Positions 11,562-25,022 are shown, numbered from the stretch's first letter. The stretch is DNA of 64,000 bases from Protonemura montana (GCA_947568835.1 OX387606.1:9362001-9426000); one strand, 5' to 3'. Numbers and translations: made by a program. The notes: generated from the letters alone by a model not told the origin.

Positions 11562-12010
11562 CTAATCTTTATTGCTATTATTGCTCGACGACTCGCTACG
11601 GTCAAAGTACAACGAGACGATGCCGTGCTTCTTACAAAACGCCCACCACCAGCGGAAGCCGGCGAGGCCAGTAAACTGAAACTCGGGGTCGCGTGTCCTT
11701 CGCAGCTTCTCCACAAATTGCAAGATGGCATCGAGCGACTTTTTTGTACGCCTATTGTACGGCTGTAACGAGATCTCGCAACAGAACTCTAGAACCGAGT
11801 CCTCCTCAACACTGTTTAAGCCAGCTTCCTCCAAAACGATCATTCGCTTGGATTTTCCGAGAATGTTATCATAGAGAGTGCCCTTAGGAATGCCATAACG
11901 CGTCGACGCCTGAGTGAAGCGCATCTTCTGCGTAACAACCGCGTCAATCGCTTCCTTCAGCTGGTCCTGGTGCCAGGTCGGTGCTTTCAGTTTCAAGAGG
12001 GCGGGATAAT
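11562..12010 (-). CDS. bab: bab alternative terminal exon B: second HTH_psq plus Trp-rich C-terminal region
   Basis: Terminal coding exon of 148 whole codons plus a stop (TAG at 11564-11562). The acceptor is a TTTCTTAG ending at 12011. The exon enters in phase 1, so a G donor gives Asp (DYPALLKLKAPTW). A pipsqueak HTH follows (WHQDQLKEAIDAVVTQKMRF, TQASTRYGIPKGTLYDNILG). Then comes an acidic linker and a second conserved-looking block (RRTKKSLDAILQFVEKLRRT, GFRWWWAFCKKHGIVSLYFD). That block recalls the CENP-B/pogo-type HTH arrangement, but I assign it only by resemblance. It is in the correct orientation and phase to splice from the shared exon at 14735-14792 instead of the canonical Bab exons, and it has no donor before its stop. 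I infer an alternative isoform, not a separate gene. Confidence 0.88.
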
Positions 12011-12328
12011 CTAAGAAATACAAAACAAACGTCTAATTCTACTTCTAAAACAAGCAAAATCAAACTGAAATCAAACTGAAAGAAAAAACAAAAAAAAAGC
12101 ATACAATGTAAAATATAAAATGCAAACAATTCTAAACAGTGCACTCTAGAGGCTATTTCTCGTAGTGATGTCAGCGAGGGGCACGATTATGGCTCATTTC
12201 TCATTGCTCTCTTTTGATTTTGGCTTATTTTGGCTTGATTTGACAATCGTAGAGTCTCGAACTACCGAGAGATCGGTAAGAGTGTCGTGGCAGCGAATTC
12301 CGGAGTTCTGGTATCGTAAAGCATCGGA

Positions 12329-12663
12329 CTAGGTCGGAGCGTCGCTTGGCAAAGCATGGCCACTGAGCCGCAGAGTGGTCGACGCCCGACTACTAACCAC
12401 CCCGAGCGCTCTTGTTCGGCGCCACAGGGTCATCACCGGGATGTTACACTTCTCGGCAGCTGGTTTGATCGGCGTGCCTTGCTTGACAAGCTCGATCGCA
12501 GCTAACAGATCATCTTGAGTCCATTTAGAATTAGCGTTCTTTGACATCTGCAACGCCTTCCATGCATGTGGCTTCAACGTGGCTGAGGAGCCAGCCAAAG
12601 AGGAGTTGCAAGTTGTGAGAGAAGAAGTATAACAATAGTTCATAGGCTCCAACTCATAGTTCT
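12329..12663 (-). CDS. bab: bab alternative terminal exon A: third HTH_psq
   Basis: Terminal coding exon of 110 whole codons plus a stop (TAG at 12331-12329). The acceptor is TTCTTCTTTCAG ending at 12664, with a strong pyrimidine tract. It enters in phase 1, so a G from the shared exon gives ENYELEPMNYCY. A Ser/Thr-rich lead is followed by a pipsqueak HTH (SKWTQDDLLAAIELVKQGTP, IKPAAEKCNIPVMTLWRRTR) and a short tail. A second AG two bases further in would give phase 0 and fit less well. The exon is clearly different in sequence from the other two psq exons of the locus. Its independent acceptor and its own stop mark it as a mutually exclusive 3' end. Confidence 0.88.
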
Positions 12664-14734
12664 CTGAAAGAAGAACCCACCACAGTCAGACAGCTAGCCC
12701 AGTAAGCTGAAGGTTTTATTCACCATAACCAATAGTATAAGATCATTAAGAACTTAGATAGCAAAGCAAAATCAGCAAAAAAAAAATGGGGGGGGGGGGG
12801 GGGGAAGGATTCTAAGGGACATCAATAAAAAATGATAGGATACAGAAATCTGACAGTCAGATCACTTTTGTACTGCAAATACAATCCAAGAATTTAGTAA
12901 GTGAGATGAATTAGTCCAGTCATAAAAAATTTGCAATTGTTAAGAGGTAAAATGTAGGCTCAGTAGATCCATTAATGAACTAGATTATTGGTTCCATAGC
13001 AAATTGTGACAGTTTCATTGGGAGAGACTGCCCCAAACTAGTTGCCAAACGAACGTCAAGGATTATCGACACAATAACTAGTAGAAGATGGAAGCACAGA
13101 AAGTGTATCTGTGGTAGAAGAACAATGACAAGAAATGCATGCACTACAAGAATGCACGCGAATCGGGCAATAGGAAGATCGTCGACAAGACCGTGAGGCG
13201 ATCCTCATGCACTAAGGAGGCACACAAATGTAAAGGGAACTAATGGAGTCAATCGGGACAGAGCGTTTGGTTTGCGAAAATCAAAGAGAGAAATATCTCC
13301 TACTGAGCATGAATTCCGAAACTATGAGATGATTTCCGTACGGAATGCAAATTAGAAATTGGACATTATCTTCGTGACGATCTTCTGTCCAATGCAATGC
13401 CAGTTCGTAGCTAAACATTTCCCGTAATAACGACCGAGTGTTTAATGGCTTTAATGCAAAAATTATTAATTACATTTGAGTATAACAAGTAATAACTTAG
13501 AAATGATGATTGACCACACCCAAAGCGGTTCAACCTCTATAAAATAATTCGTCCCACCCCAGCCCACCTTCCCTGAATCAAATGGAATAAAGTTGGCATG
13601 ACTGACGTGTTTCTTATAGTAGAAATAATGACGAAGTGTACATAACAAAAGTATTTCACAAACCTAACAGCGGGGATCCAGAAGGCGGGTTTCATTGTAT
13701 CGATCGCAAAACATTTTATAATATAAAGTTCATAGGAATAGAGAATTAACTAAATTAATTAATTTGCCTTCAATAAAGCGGAAAAGTAGTGTCGCAGCCA
13801 GAGTGTACGTGTAGTAATAGCAAACATGCAAGGAAAGTAGAAAAATTAGAACTAAATTAATTAGGTAAAACAAAATAGGAATGTTTACATTGTCAAACGA
13901 ACCCAAATTATAAATGGAAACAAAACGGTCGAAAACAAAATTGGAACACTTGCTTTTTTTTTTAGCACGACACTCGAAACGAAAATTCTACTTAAGTGTG
14001 AGAAAAGTGCAATGGTAAAACATATCTATGACATTGTTATTAATGCTGTAAAAAAGCGGTAATTATGTTAGGTCCACAGGAAATAAACAGCGACATGAGT
14101 TGGTAGCAAACAACATCAACACGATACTATTAGTATTATGTCTAAAAAGTAATAAAGGTGCCATTAAATTTATGTATGTAAAAGAGAAACATATACGTAT
14201 GGCTATTTCAAGGAACTAATCACATTATTGTTTTGCAAGAAAATAAAATAATGAGGCATAAATATAGGTGTAAAATTAACCTGATAACATGAAATAATAC
14301 ATCAATTTCTCGTAGCGTTGTAAAATATAAATGGAATATTGCGTCAAATCTGATTTTTCTGGCAAAACAGCAATGATGAAACCTATCATATATTGGGGGA
14401 GGATTGGGTTGGAGTTGCAGATGAAACCTCGTCGCTTGATGCGCTCCCCGCAAAGGTATTGGACACCTCCCTAAAGTCCACCATCAGCATTATTGATTAA
14501 AAAAAAAACCGAGCAAAATTTCGAAAAACGATGAAATTGCGTTCTTCCCGAATCGCAATATACCGCAACTAAAAGCGGAAAACATTATTATTTGTCTGAA
14601 TTTATTGTTCAAATACCCACACTTATCTTTCTTACCGTACACGGTGAGCGAAACAAACGACAGGCACCTTAGATAACCGCAACAGGCAAATGGAGCGGAT
14701 TGGGGAGAATAGAAAAGTGTCCCGTTTAACTTAC
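12664..14734 (-). other. bab: Intron upstream of the bab alternative ends
   Basis: About 2.07 kb between the shared exon and alternative exon A. AT-rich, with a 17-nt G run at 12788-12804. I found no additional psq exon or RNA gene. The donor (GTAAGT, from 14734) opens this intron for all three isoforms. Confidence 0.7.
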
Positions 14735-14792
14735 CGGCAATGGACGAGGTGGAGGCGCCAAGCCAAGCTTGAGAAGACTCAAGAAGTTTGGC
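14735..14792 (-). CDS. bab: bab shared internal exon with phase-1 donor
   Basis: Small internal exon of 58 nt. Acceptor TTTTTCTGTTGTTCCAG ends at 14793 and donor CCG|GTAAGT follows 14735. Read from a phase-0 acceptor it encodes AKLLESSQAWLGASTSSIA and leaves a G, which is exactly the phase the three downstream acceptors require. The joined codons become GCG (Ala, canonical), GAT (Asp, exon B) and GAG (Glu, exon A), none of them a stop. Codon content is good and both splice sites are strong. I do not recognise the peptide itself, so the assignment rests on phase, orientation and position. The next upstream exon, with a phase-0 donor, was not found. Confidence 0.78.
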
Positions 14793-15198
14793 CTGGAACA
14801 ACAGAAAAAGACAAACATCAAAAGACCGCTCGAAAGTAAACAGTTGTCAACCAATGTAAACAATTCGCCTAGTGTTTAAAACTTCCCCCCGACATTCGGC
14901 GTGGCAGAGAAACTGCAAATTAAATCATCTTGGTTGTGTCATCAAATCTTTAACCATGGTCCTAGTGCTGTTTCTGAATTCGATCTCTAGATTTTGAGTG
15001 TAAAAGTGGAAGATTGTTTGATGGAGGTAGCAAATGTTCGGCGGAATGCATGTAAACGCGAGGACTGAACAATCCCAGTCTGATCCATGGTCGTATGCGG
15101 CTCGGTTATTGAAAGATGGGATTGCTTGCGTCGGGTCGTCCCACTGACAGCATTCCATCTTGATGAGAGATCTCTCGACCCCATCATTTGGCTTGCGA

Positions 15199-15609
15199 TT
15201 AACATTCACCCGACCACCGCAGGTAATGCTCCTCCAGAGCAGCGATGGCGCGCTCCTTAAGGGCATAATCTCGGCCATGCCGTCTTACGTGCATGTAAGC
15301 AATGATGTGCTTGCATGGCGACTTAATGAAAATGGTAATGCATTTGAATTGCAATCAAACGTTAATCAGTGAAACATAAATCCCGGAAGAGTTGGCCGTT
15401 TTGATGGAATCTTATCTCCAAAAGAGCATGTCTTTGAGGTACAGTTTCCAATCATTATCTTTGGAATCAAGAAGCATTTCGTATGGTGCATAGAATTTAG
15501 TATCCTGCGTCCGTTCCAATTTCATTCCACGAATCACTGGCATCAATTGCATTGAATTCGGACTTTTAAATGTTTTCTCCACTTCCTCAATTTGGTACCC
15601 ACGATTTAT
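15199..15609 (-). pseudogene. Broken minus-strand reading frame, family not recognised
   Basis: Three protein-like segments follow one another in the same minus-strand frame, interrupted by TAA at 15414-15412 and TGA at 15357-15355 and ending at TAA 15201-15199. The first contains YQIEEVEKTFKSPNSMQL and MKLERTQDTKFYAPYEM and ends KDMLFWR. The last contains HVRRHGRDYALKERAIAALE. Such non-random, charge-rich composition in a constant frame suggests a decayed gene, most likely from a transposable element. I do not recognise the family. It lies just upstream of the bab shared exon and shows no splice connection to it. Confidence 0.4.
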
Positions 15610-18600
15610 TCATCACGCATATATAAAAAAAAGCAAAACAAACGGGTCTAATTTGTTTGGTTATTATTCTATTAGCGTATTATGTTTCATTGCTGAAGTC
15701 GAAACACAATATAGCTGGGATCCGGAGGTCGACATTTAATTTATTATTATTTGAGAAGCCACAGGATTTCCGTACGGATGATTTTCATAATAAAATCCAC
15801 GTAAAACAATAGGAATTCTAAATATAAATGCAAATGATTAAGAAAGTTAATATGGACTATATTGTTATCCTCATCTTTAAAGTAAACTGACGATGAATAT
15901 ACAACGCCAAATCGTTTCGGCTGTAATTATTATTAATCATTGTAATGTCAGTTTAAAATTGATCGCATATTTTTTTGTATTGTGTTGAAGTGAATAACAG
16001 CGTGAACTCATTTATTCGTAGGACTGAATTCAAGTCCCATGGCCGAGCGAGCTACGAAGCAGATGGTTTATAATCATTTCGTAAATAGCCTGCTGCACTC
16101 GGAGTACATTTAAAAACTGCATCGGAGAGTGCATGCCACGTGAACTGCATGTGCGTACAGCTTTGACGCAAGCACTTGGCGATGACACGGTACATTCGAT
16201 GCGTAAACCACGTGTGATATTTTTATCGGCAGTCTCGATGAGGTGGCAAGGACCGAAATTAGTTCCCGACTCGGGACGCGCGAAAATCAAGCAACAAAAG
16301 GGAACTCTTCGTACCATGAGCTTCACTCGTCTCCTAAGCCCAAGTCAAACAAGATCAATGCACACTTTCTAGCGTTGGAAATCAAAAAGGGGGCACTCCT
16401 TTGTTTTGCATGTCATCTATCATTCATAAAAATGACGGAAGGGAGAAATTTTCCTCGCTGATCTATCAGACACGAATCTCTGTGCATAATTTCACGTCAT
16501 AAGCACTAAGTCAAACCAACGCGTAGCCGGCATGTATTGTTTAAGTTGTATACATTTTTTAATATAACCCTCTCAAAAAGCGCTGCAAAGTTTCGAGTGC
16601 ACGATATATAGGTAGTGTGCGCCGTGTCTGGCGAGTGAGGGGATGAAATCTGGGCACGAATCCTCTCATGGACCACCATATTATAATATAAGAACATTTG
16701 TCAATATCTAGCTCGTGCACGATATGGGTACATAAAGTATAATCTCCCTGCCGAGCAAAAAGCAATTAAAATGTGTATAGCAACTTGAAGTTTGTGATAA
16801 AGCATTGTCTTTTATTTCATCCCCTCGATCTTATATAGACTTAATTTACAAGTGAATCTATAATATAATTAAGTAAGTGCTCCGCGAAACTGAGTAGCCG
16901 CCCTTCTGCGAACCCCCATTTCTACCCCGTGTCGCAAACGCGCTTCCAGTTTGAATGTAATTGTTTTTAACTGCATTTTCGCGATAACAAATTTCTATAA
17001 GCAGCATCTCTTCTCGTTCATTGCCGAGATCGCGATATTAATTAGAAACTTCTTGGCTTGTTACTAGCGCAAGTAGCATTCCCTTGATTTAGGGATCCAA
17101 TCTCAAGACGCGTCGGTGTATATATATGTAGTAGAAAATTTACTGTTCAGCATTAATATTTGTTTTGTATCTAATAAAATCACAGTAGAACAAACAACAA
17201 GAAGGTGTTCAACTCAAAATATTTAAGATACTTTTCAAATCAAGCCGCTTTCTCCATTCAAAATACGAGCAATATCATTCGAACAAGAAACCGCCTGTCG
17301 CGTTTTAATATTTTAACATGTAAAGCAATTAGCAATTACCTATTAAAACTACCCCGTTTGAGTTATCAGCGTAACAGTAGCTTCATCACCACAAGTCCAA
17401 TAATTTATTACATACATTGGAGAAATGCTTTTCATAATTTAGACGTGTCCATGCGATTGCCATAACGTCCAACCGCATGGACCCGAACACTCTTGGAGTT
17501 CACCCCCTAATCATTGTGAAGACATTAACTTCACCGAATTCGATGTTCAAACATTCGCAAGGCAATCAATAATTTAAGAATAAACTCAGCTACGCCTGCA
17601 CGGATATCATAAAGTCAAGAATTAGCATTCAGATCCAATAATTGGAGTACCTAGGTACTGTCAGATGACCTATCAATCTATCATTTCTAATAATGTGATC
17701 CCCGTCACAAGACAGTTTCTAAAATGATGGAAATGTACCAGAGATCTTGCACGCCCGAGTGTCTGAACGAGTAAAATTAAGAGGATATGTTTCGCTAGCC
17801 AATTAGCACATAAATAAACTTGATTCACGAATTGAAATAGTTTTGAAGTGAGTACAATATTTAATGTTTAAATGGTGAGTAGGAGGCTATTATTAGCGAA
17901 GAGCTCGACGCAGTACAAAAGCCAATTAGAACTATAAGCATAGTTAAAATTCAAATTATATGCGCGGTCCACGCGCAAAGCCTTAGTGACTCATCTGGCA
18001 TAAATATAAAGAGATCGAACTAAGCCAATTAATTGTATTTCAAAATCAATTACGAAATACGAAATAAATGCTCGCAGATGAAATGGTAACTCGGGCACAG
18101 TTCTGCCGACATTTATTTTATTCAAGAAACGAGTGCAAGGCCCGATATCTTGGTGTGAACGCGTTTTGTAAACGAAAAAAATTGTTGAATTTTACACTCG
18201 AGAACATAATGTACAACGATAAGCGGACAAATACATCAGTGTAAAACAAAATAAATTTTGCCAGGAAACAAATTTGTGTTGACTGTTAACTTGAAAATTA
18301 ATTTTACTAATCGCTTGCATGCAGAGTCTGACACCCTTCATGAAGAATGATTGGTTGTGGAGGAAAGGGGTTGAGATCTATCTTGGGAGAGAGCGCTCAC
18401 GCTACCAAAACCCTTGCTGCGTGTCCGGGCACGAGATTCGTTCGCCGAGCGCCAAGTCAATAAGCAACGCACATTCAAGACAATTTTCCCCAAAAACTTG
18501 CAAATATTTCACTCACATTACTATCGGAACATACCTTCTGGGTGTACCAAATCATCGATCCTATGTTCTTCACTGGCTTTACTTCTGGCTATTGCTCTAA

Positions 18601-19510
18601 CTTTAGAGTCCTCATACAAACTATGCCAATACATAGTGGATTACATAAATGGTATGCAGACCGCCATTGGAGCGCACTACTCCGAGCAACATCACACGGT
18701 CGACTCTCAATTATGTATTTACCCCGGCAATTGGACTAATTACTGTTGATATCGTAATTAATGTGTACTCCGTGCAGCCTAACGTCCGCTTTGCAAGCAA
18801 TGCCTGTGTATAGACCAACATCATCGCGGCAAAACCGAATAGAATAGGTCTATTATGTGCTCTAGCATTCAGCTTATTGAACTCGCAGCCATCTCATAAA
18901 TTACTTAGCAACTTATGCCTATAGCCCACATTTCTTAATTAAACAAGTGTGCCCTGTGTATTTTATGAGACGTATTAAATAAGACTGAAAGTTAGAATCA
19001 TGCTATATTGTACAACTCCTTAACGGCAAGCGTTTTGGATTAATATTTCACACTTATACTACATTAACATGGCAATGGGGAGGGCAGTGTTTGCATGGAA
19101 TGCGATAGCATTAACATTAATTTGAAATCATGAACATACTACCCTACTAGATATCAAATTGCTTGGGATTGTATTTGACAAGTAGCGCCCCTACATTTTC
19201 GCAATTCGAATTTGTTGCAAAGTGAATTTAGGGGCTAGTTGAGTCATCATGAGTACCGGCTTCTTCAAGTCAGGTCCAGGCCAGAGATAGGCGCTTCTTT
19301 ATCGCCTTGGTCAAGAAAATTCCGAAACTTTTCAAGAGTCGAAGGTCAAGTTTGATGGGGTCACGGAAAGACCCTAAAAAAATTACCCGTTTTATTTCCA
19401 ATACCTCTCGAAAGATTAGGGTGACTTTTTCACAGAATATTGCCTGATGTTTCGGACTCCACCTCATAAAATGTCCACAGCACAACTTCCCTCATACTTT
19501 CAAACTAATC

Positions 19511-19546
19511 ACAGAGCCATGACTGGGATACGAACCCAGCAATGTT
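19511..19546 (-). repeat. tRNA T-arm-like fragment
   Basis: The minus strand reads GCTGGGTTCGTATCCCAG, a B-box/T-arm-like GGTTCGTATCC core inside a short perfect stem. No matching acceptor stem or A box was found, so this is more likely a fragment of a tRNA-derived SINE or another repeat than a tRNA gene. Confidence 0.3.
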
Positions 19547-22500
19547 TTGTTTTTAGCTCAGAAGTTCAAACACGCGCAATTTGCACATTCTTCACACTTT
19601 TCACGAGTAAGAACACAGATCGGTTTTACCCGTCAGGGAGTTGGTAGCCAACTTAAGGTCTGCACTTCAATGGCAATGACGGTTTCTCCCAAATTATACG
19701 GCAAAATCTCAAAGGGGATGATTCCAGTGTGACATACCGGCAAATCAAAACAAGTAAAGAGCAAAGCAATTATCCTGGCGCAGTAAGCGTCGATTGAATC
19801 CACGGGACGTACGTTTTTCACGGATGAAATCTCGAATGATTTTATCGGCGTCGACATCTATGAGAGCGAGATCCAACCCGAGTCGGCACCGAGGTGTTCT
19901 GGGACCTATGCTTGAGGACACGCAAGTATAATGCCACCGAGCGGTCGATCGATATCACATTGTTAATTATGCACGAGATCGATCACCAGGCTGCGCACGT
20001 TGATAATAGAGTTTAGTACAGCTTCGCTTAATTATCTGTGCACTCTTGAATAATAATAGTCCATGTCTCTCCTTCTCTCTCTTTCGCTTACCCCTTCGAA
20101 CCCCACTCCTTCCGTTGGTCTTTGCGTAGTAACTATTAATTAACAAAAGAGTCAATAACTAGCTCACGTGAATATTGACCGATAGAAACAATATTTGCTT
20201 TCTTCAGGGCCCAAGTTAAATTGAAATATTTAATAAACAAAGAATTGACGAGCGTTAGATATTGTCTATTTAGACCCGGTAGTACATTGTGTTTCTTGTG
20301 ATATAACGTATCTTTTTTTTAACCACTTCGGTTAAAATGAGAAGCTATATTAGAAGATGATACAGCCTAGTGATGAAGACGGGTCGAACAATGGCGTGGC
20401 GGTATATTCTGGTCCAGATCTCACAGATGCTTGTTTTATATTTGCAGAAATAAAACCTATCGGTGCGATTATTCATCGGTGTATTTTACGCCATCTTTCA
20501 TGGCCGGCCCGCCACAAGGAGAGCTGTAGTTATTTTAATAGCTCGCGTAAATAAAAATAAATCTATCAAAGAAGAAATGTCTAAAACTCATGGTCCATGC
20601 TCTACTTGCTTTTCCGACGTAGATCGACGCTATTTATAACGTTTTGTTGATATAATATTATAATAATAAAAGTTGGCTACACAGCAGACTTGTTATATAT
20701 GCATTGTTTTAGTGCGTCATCTATAAAAAGAAATTTACGGCCATCCTATTTCACAAAAATATAAAAAAATCTCTCAGATTTCATCACGACTATCGATTCA
20801 CTGGATATATATGTATATATATGCATATATGTTTAGTTTCTTTTCATAGGACAAAGTATAATAACGCCGAGATCGCGTCCGCAGACCCGGCTAAAACCAT
20901 TGTCAATTCCGCTATCAGGAGCAATTACACAATATGCAAATTCACATGCGAAGCGTTAAAGTTCTAGCCAGTAGAAATCATAACGAGCATGGTCATTTTC
21001 CCGCAGTAAAAGAACGCGCGCGGGAAATGAGATGGCTGCTTTAATGGTGTCGACAGCGAGACGACGGCCTCGCTTTCACTGTTCGCTGGGGCGCAACGAC
21101 GCCTGGCGTCGGGGTCGCCGTCACCGGCGTCGTCTCAACCGTCGCATCCATAATGGGGCAGAATAAACATATTATGCATCGGATTTGGCCAGGTTTATTT
21201 TGCACGAAGTGACCGGTAAGCCATCGCAGCTCGATATAAGTTGTTTGTGTAAAAGCTATTTGAAGACCGGGCTAGTTCAAAGTAAGAAAACATTCATACA
21301 ATTGTTTGTTTCGATTTTTCTTTTTTTCTTTTTGGAAACAAGCATTGGGGCTGGCAAGAAAGACTATTGTAGTTTTTGTCTTTTTTTTAAATGAAGACAA
21401 TTGTAATTTCTTTTGCCTTACTACTAGCGAATGTTACTAAAATTATCGAGATCGTTCTCTCTCGTAAGGGAGAAGGAGATCATTTTACTCAGTGCTCCTA
21501 GGTTCCTATGTTCTTATGTGCCTAGTGTTCCTAGATTCCTGCAGGGATCCTAGGTCCCTCACACCTGCAAATTTAAGCGTAGTCTTGCCTAAATCTGTGC
21601 AGAAAGAAGATGGTGCGCGGAGAGCTGAGATCACATCAGATCTCATGTTTCATTCATCATCGGACATGTCACCATTTGACAGATGAAGAAACCAAATCAA
21701 AGACGCACCATCCTTTTTGGCATGCATTAAACATGCAGCACATTAAAATGCATCGTCCTAGAAATTGCATACACATGATTTTAGATGTGAAATACAAACT
21801 AAAATATGGATGGCAATTCCGAAATGTTGCTTTCTTTATCCAAAACGTCCGTGACGCATGATAAATGTTTTAGCAAGGTGTTAAGGCGATACAAATTTGT
21901 GTGGGCGGGAGTGTATTTCGAAAATAGAAGTCTAGGTACTAAGCAAGAGAGGCGTTGGGACGGGGTGGGGGCTCACGTCAAATGGCAAGATTATATATTT
22001 TAGGAAAGCAATAATGCAAGGGAATTTCATTCTACATGCGCCAAGTCGCGACGGAAAATACTAAGGATATGGAACTGGCTTGGAATGGATAAATTTTGAA
22101 CCAATTTCAAGTGCCAATATAAATTTTCCGGAAATCTACTCTGAAATGGTTCTGTTTTCATTGTTATCGGTAAAGTTTTTTTTGTTTGTAAAACCCGTAA
22201 ACCGCTCCAGTGCGGGGAAAAATGTTTGCCAGAGAATTACCAAGTTTCTTGTAACAAGGATGCGTTTTATGGATGGATTTTTTTCCCCTTTCCCTTCTCC
22301 ATCGCTCCGCCGAAAAATGTGCTCGCCAGTCGATCGTAACTCATCGGCGCACAAAATATCTGTCGGAGCGTTATAATTATTGTTATAAATAACATATATG
22401 GCACAAAAAAGTCAGACACGATTGATCAGCGGTGTTACATTATAAATGTATAAATATAATATATTACTGGGACGTCTAGCCAGTCGGTAGTTAGAAGGGA

Positions 22501-25022
22501 TGTAATTACGAGCGTCTAATAAATCGCGCAGCTATGACGGACGCAACTCGGACAGAACCTTTAATTTGTTTTTGTTATTTTTGTTTAATACCAAAAATAC
22601 TATTTATTGAACGTCCGGAAAATAGATCACGTGATATACCGAGGTATTTTCGAACGAAAAGTATTCAGCAATATTTGAGCATTAAATATTCCGAGTAGCT
22701 GACTGCGATTCAATTAAAGGGCACACAGCGATAATGCCCCTAAAATACAATCAAATCTGTTGGAAAAGGTAAACTGTACTTTATTTACAAAATATTATGT
22801 CCCTTTGTGCTTATCCAAATGAAACCTATCTGATAATGTTGATATTAACTGGATGTGGCATTTTATTATACAGAAGGTATGTATCATTTTGTACCCTTCA
22901 TCTGAGTGATCATTTAAATATAGCATATTCCAAGCGGGAGCAATGAGCAAACGTATTCGATTGACTTGACACTACAAACAAAAGACAGTGCGTGGTATTT
23001 GCTCTCCGTGGACCGGTCATCACAGTTTCACAATCCAGCAATTCGGTACTCACATCCGAAAATAAAGTCGGACGAAGAGAGAGAGAAAATATTATAATAA
23101 TGAAGGATAAAGACAGAATAACAGGCAAAGCTATCTAATTTCGCACAGCCAATGGCTTCTCTGTAACGACTTTCGTTATTATATCCAGCGACATAACCAT
23201 TGCTTCAAATTGTTATTATTATTGTTATTCCAGATGGTGGATTTTTTTTTTATAGTTATTGTTATTGTCATTATTATTTTATTTCGGACCGTTATTATTT
23301 TAAGTGCTGTCATTAGCATCGTTATTGTTATTATGTATTATTATAACTATTATTCTAAATCACATGTGGAAATGTATACCGTCTTTGTGAAGATTGTCTC
23401 AATGCTCGAGGAATAATTGCTGCACAAACTCGTAAATAGGGACAAAAAATACAACCAAAAAACAAACAGCTGCCAACGTTGCATCGGGGAGAAAGAAAAG
23501 TAATTCGAGATACATTTAGAGAGGGGGGCAGACATTGTGGAATACATTCTCTCGCTTATGCAAAACAAAAATTTCAAAACTTTTGAAAGGCTGACAGATA
23601 TTTCGGTCTCGGATGGTCGAAGGGTAAGAAAGTATTGTTACACCATATTATGTACATAAAACTTAACACTCGTCTTATACAAGCAGTGTAAGATAGACAT
23701 CTGATTTTACTGCTATCTATCTCCTTCCTCCATTCTGTTTTTTAGCAGATAGCTCACTTGCTTGTCAGCTGAATCAGAAACAATACAATTGAACCCCACC
23801 GCCTATTCCTAGGACAATCACATGAGAGATCTATGTAAATCCAATATCTACAAGGAAACTTTTAGCTAAGGTCAGACTCAGCAACGTGTAATTTACTTGG
23901 TACACTATTTTAATTTTTTAATTTTTATTATAACGTAGATACGTAGTGTAACCGGGCGTAAAATTACAAAAAAAGGCATTACATAAAAGCCAAACTAGCA
24001 AAATGGCTGCCACCATTTCCATTGTTTTTTTTTCGCGTTCGAAATGGATAATTAAAGAACAGAGTTATTGTTATTAAAATGGATTGTTTATAACTTCCGG
24101 AGTTGTAAACGTTGAAATGGTTTTATTTATGTAAATATTTGCTTACATAAAAAAAAAAAAAATTGACGAAATTTGTATTCATATTAAGTTTTTTTTTTTT
24201 GTGTACTTTGGTAGGATGAAAATGGGCGATTGGGCGACAGAGAAAAACTGACACGAGGATCGTGGTTGACACTCGAACCGTGGCAGGGTGCGGCGTTCGG
24301 AGTCTCCATTACAATTCTATTTAGATTTGTCACGTTAAAATAATAACAAAACGCAAACAATGGCTTGGCAATGTCTTCAAACAAAAACATCTCACGAACA
24401 ACGCGAAGAGCCGTGAAATTATTTACCAACGACCACATATCAATTCGGAAAAATGTTCGACCGACAACTGCAGATTGTTGATATTTCCGTTTGATTATTC
24501 CTTCGATATTATTACAAAAAACATTCGTCGCTGCTAACTTTTTTGCATTTTTCAAAATATTTCCCTATACTTGTTTACTCATTACTATTACAAACACAAG
24601 CACAAGCACAAGCCCACACACACCCCATACTTTTTATCCCATACTTGAGTCACATATCGCAGCACAAACAACAAATACCGAGAATTTCACTGGCAAACTT
24701 AGCGCCATGAAATTGACATTATCAACATATCCAAGCAAACATCATTCGACAACGAAGCGACGGAAAATTGTAGGAAAAACTCTCCAACCAATCGCCAATA
24801 ACGCAAGCACACACGCGAAAAAAAATATCCGTCAAGTTAAAATATTCGAAACGCGTGACATCTCCGTGCCCAGCAATTCATCAATTTCCATGTTGCTAAT
24901 TGGTCGAGAGAAAAATAGGCCTCTATACTGATTATGACGTGGTGGCTCTCCCAGCTTTCCATATTTCATTCCGCACAATAATTCAGCCATGCTAGCGAAT
25001 TCACACGAGGAAGGGGGTGCAA

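Noticed and set aside
24184..24931. Frames of 123 (minus) and 146 (plus) codons
   Set aside because: They overlap on opposite strands, have low-complexity composition (T/S/H/K-rich) and show no domain or splice support.
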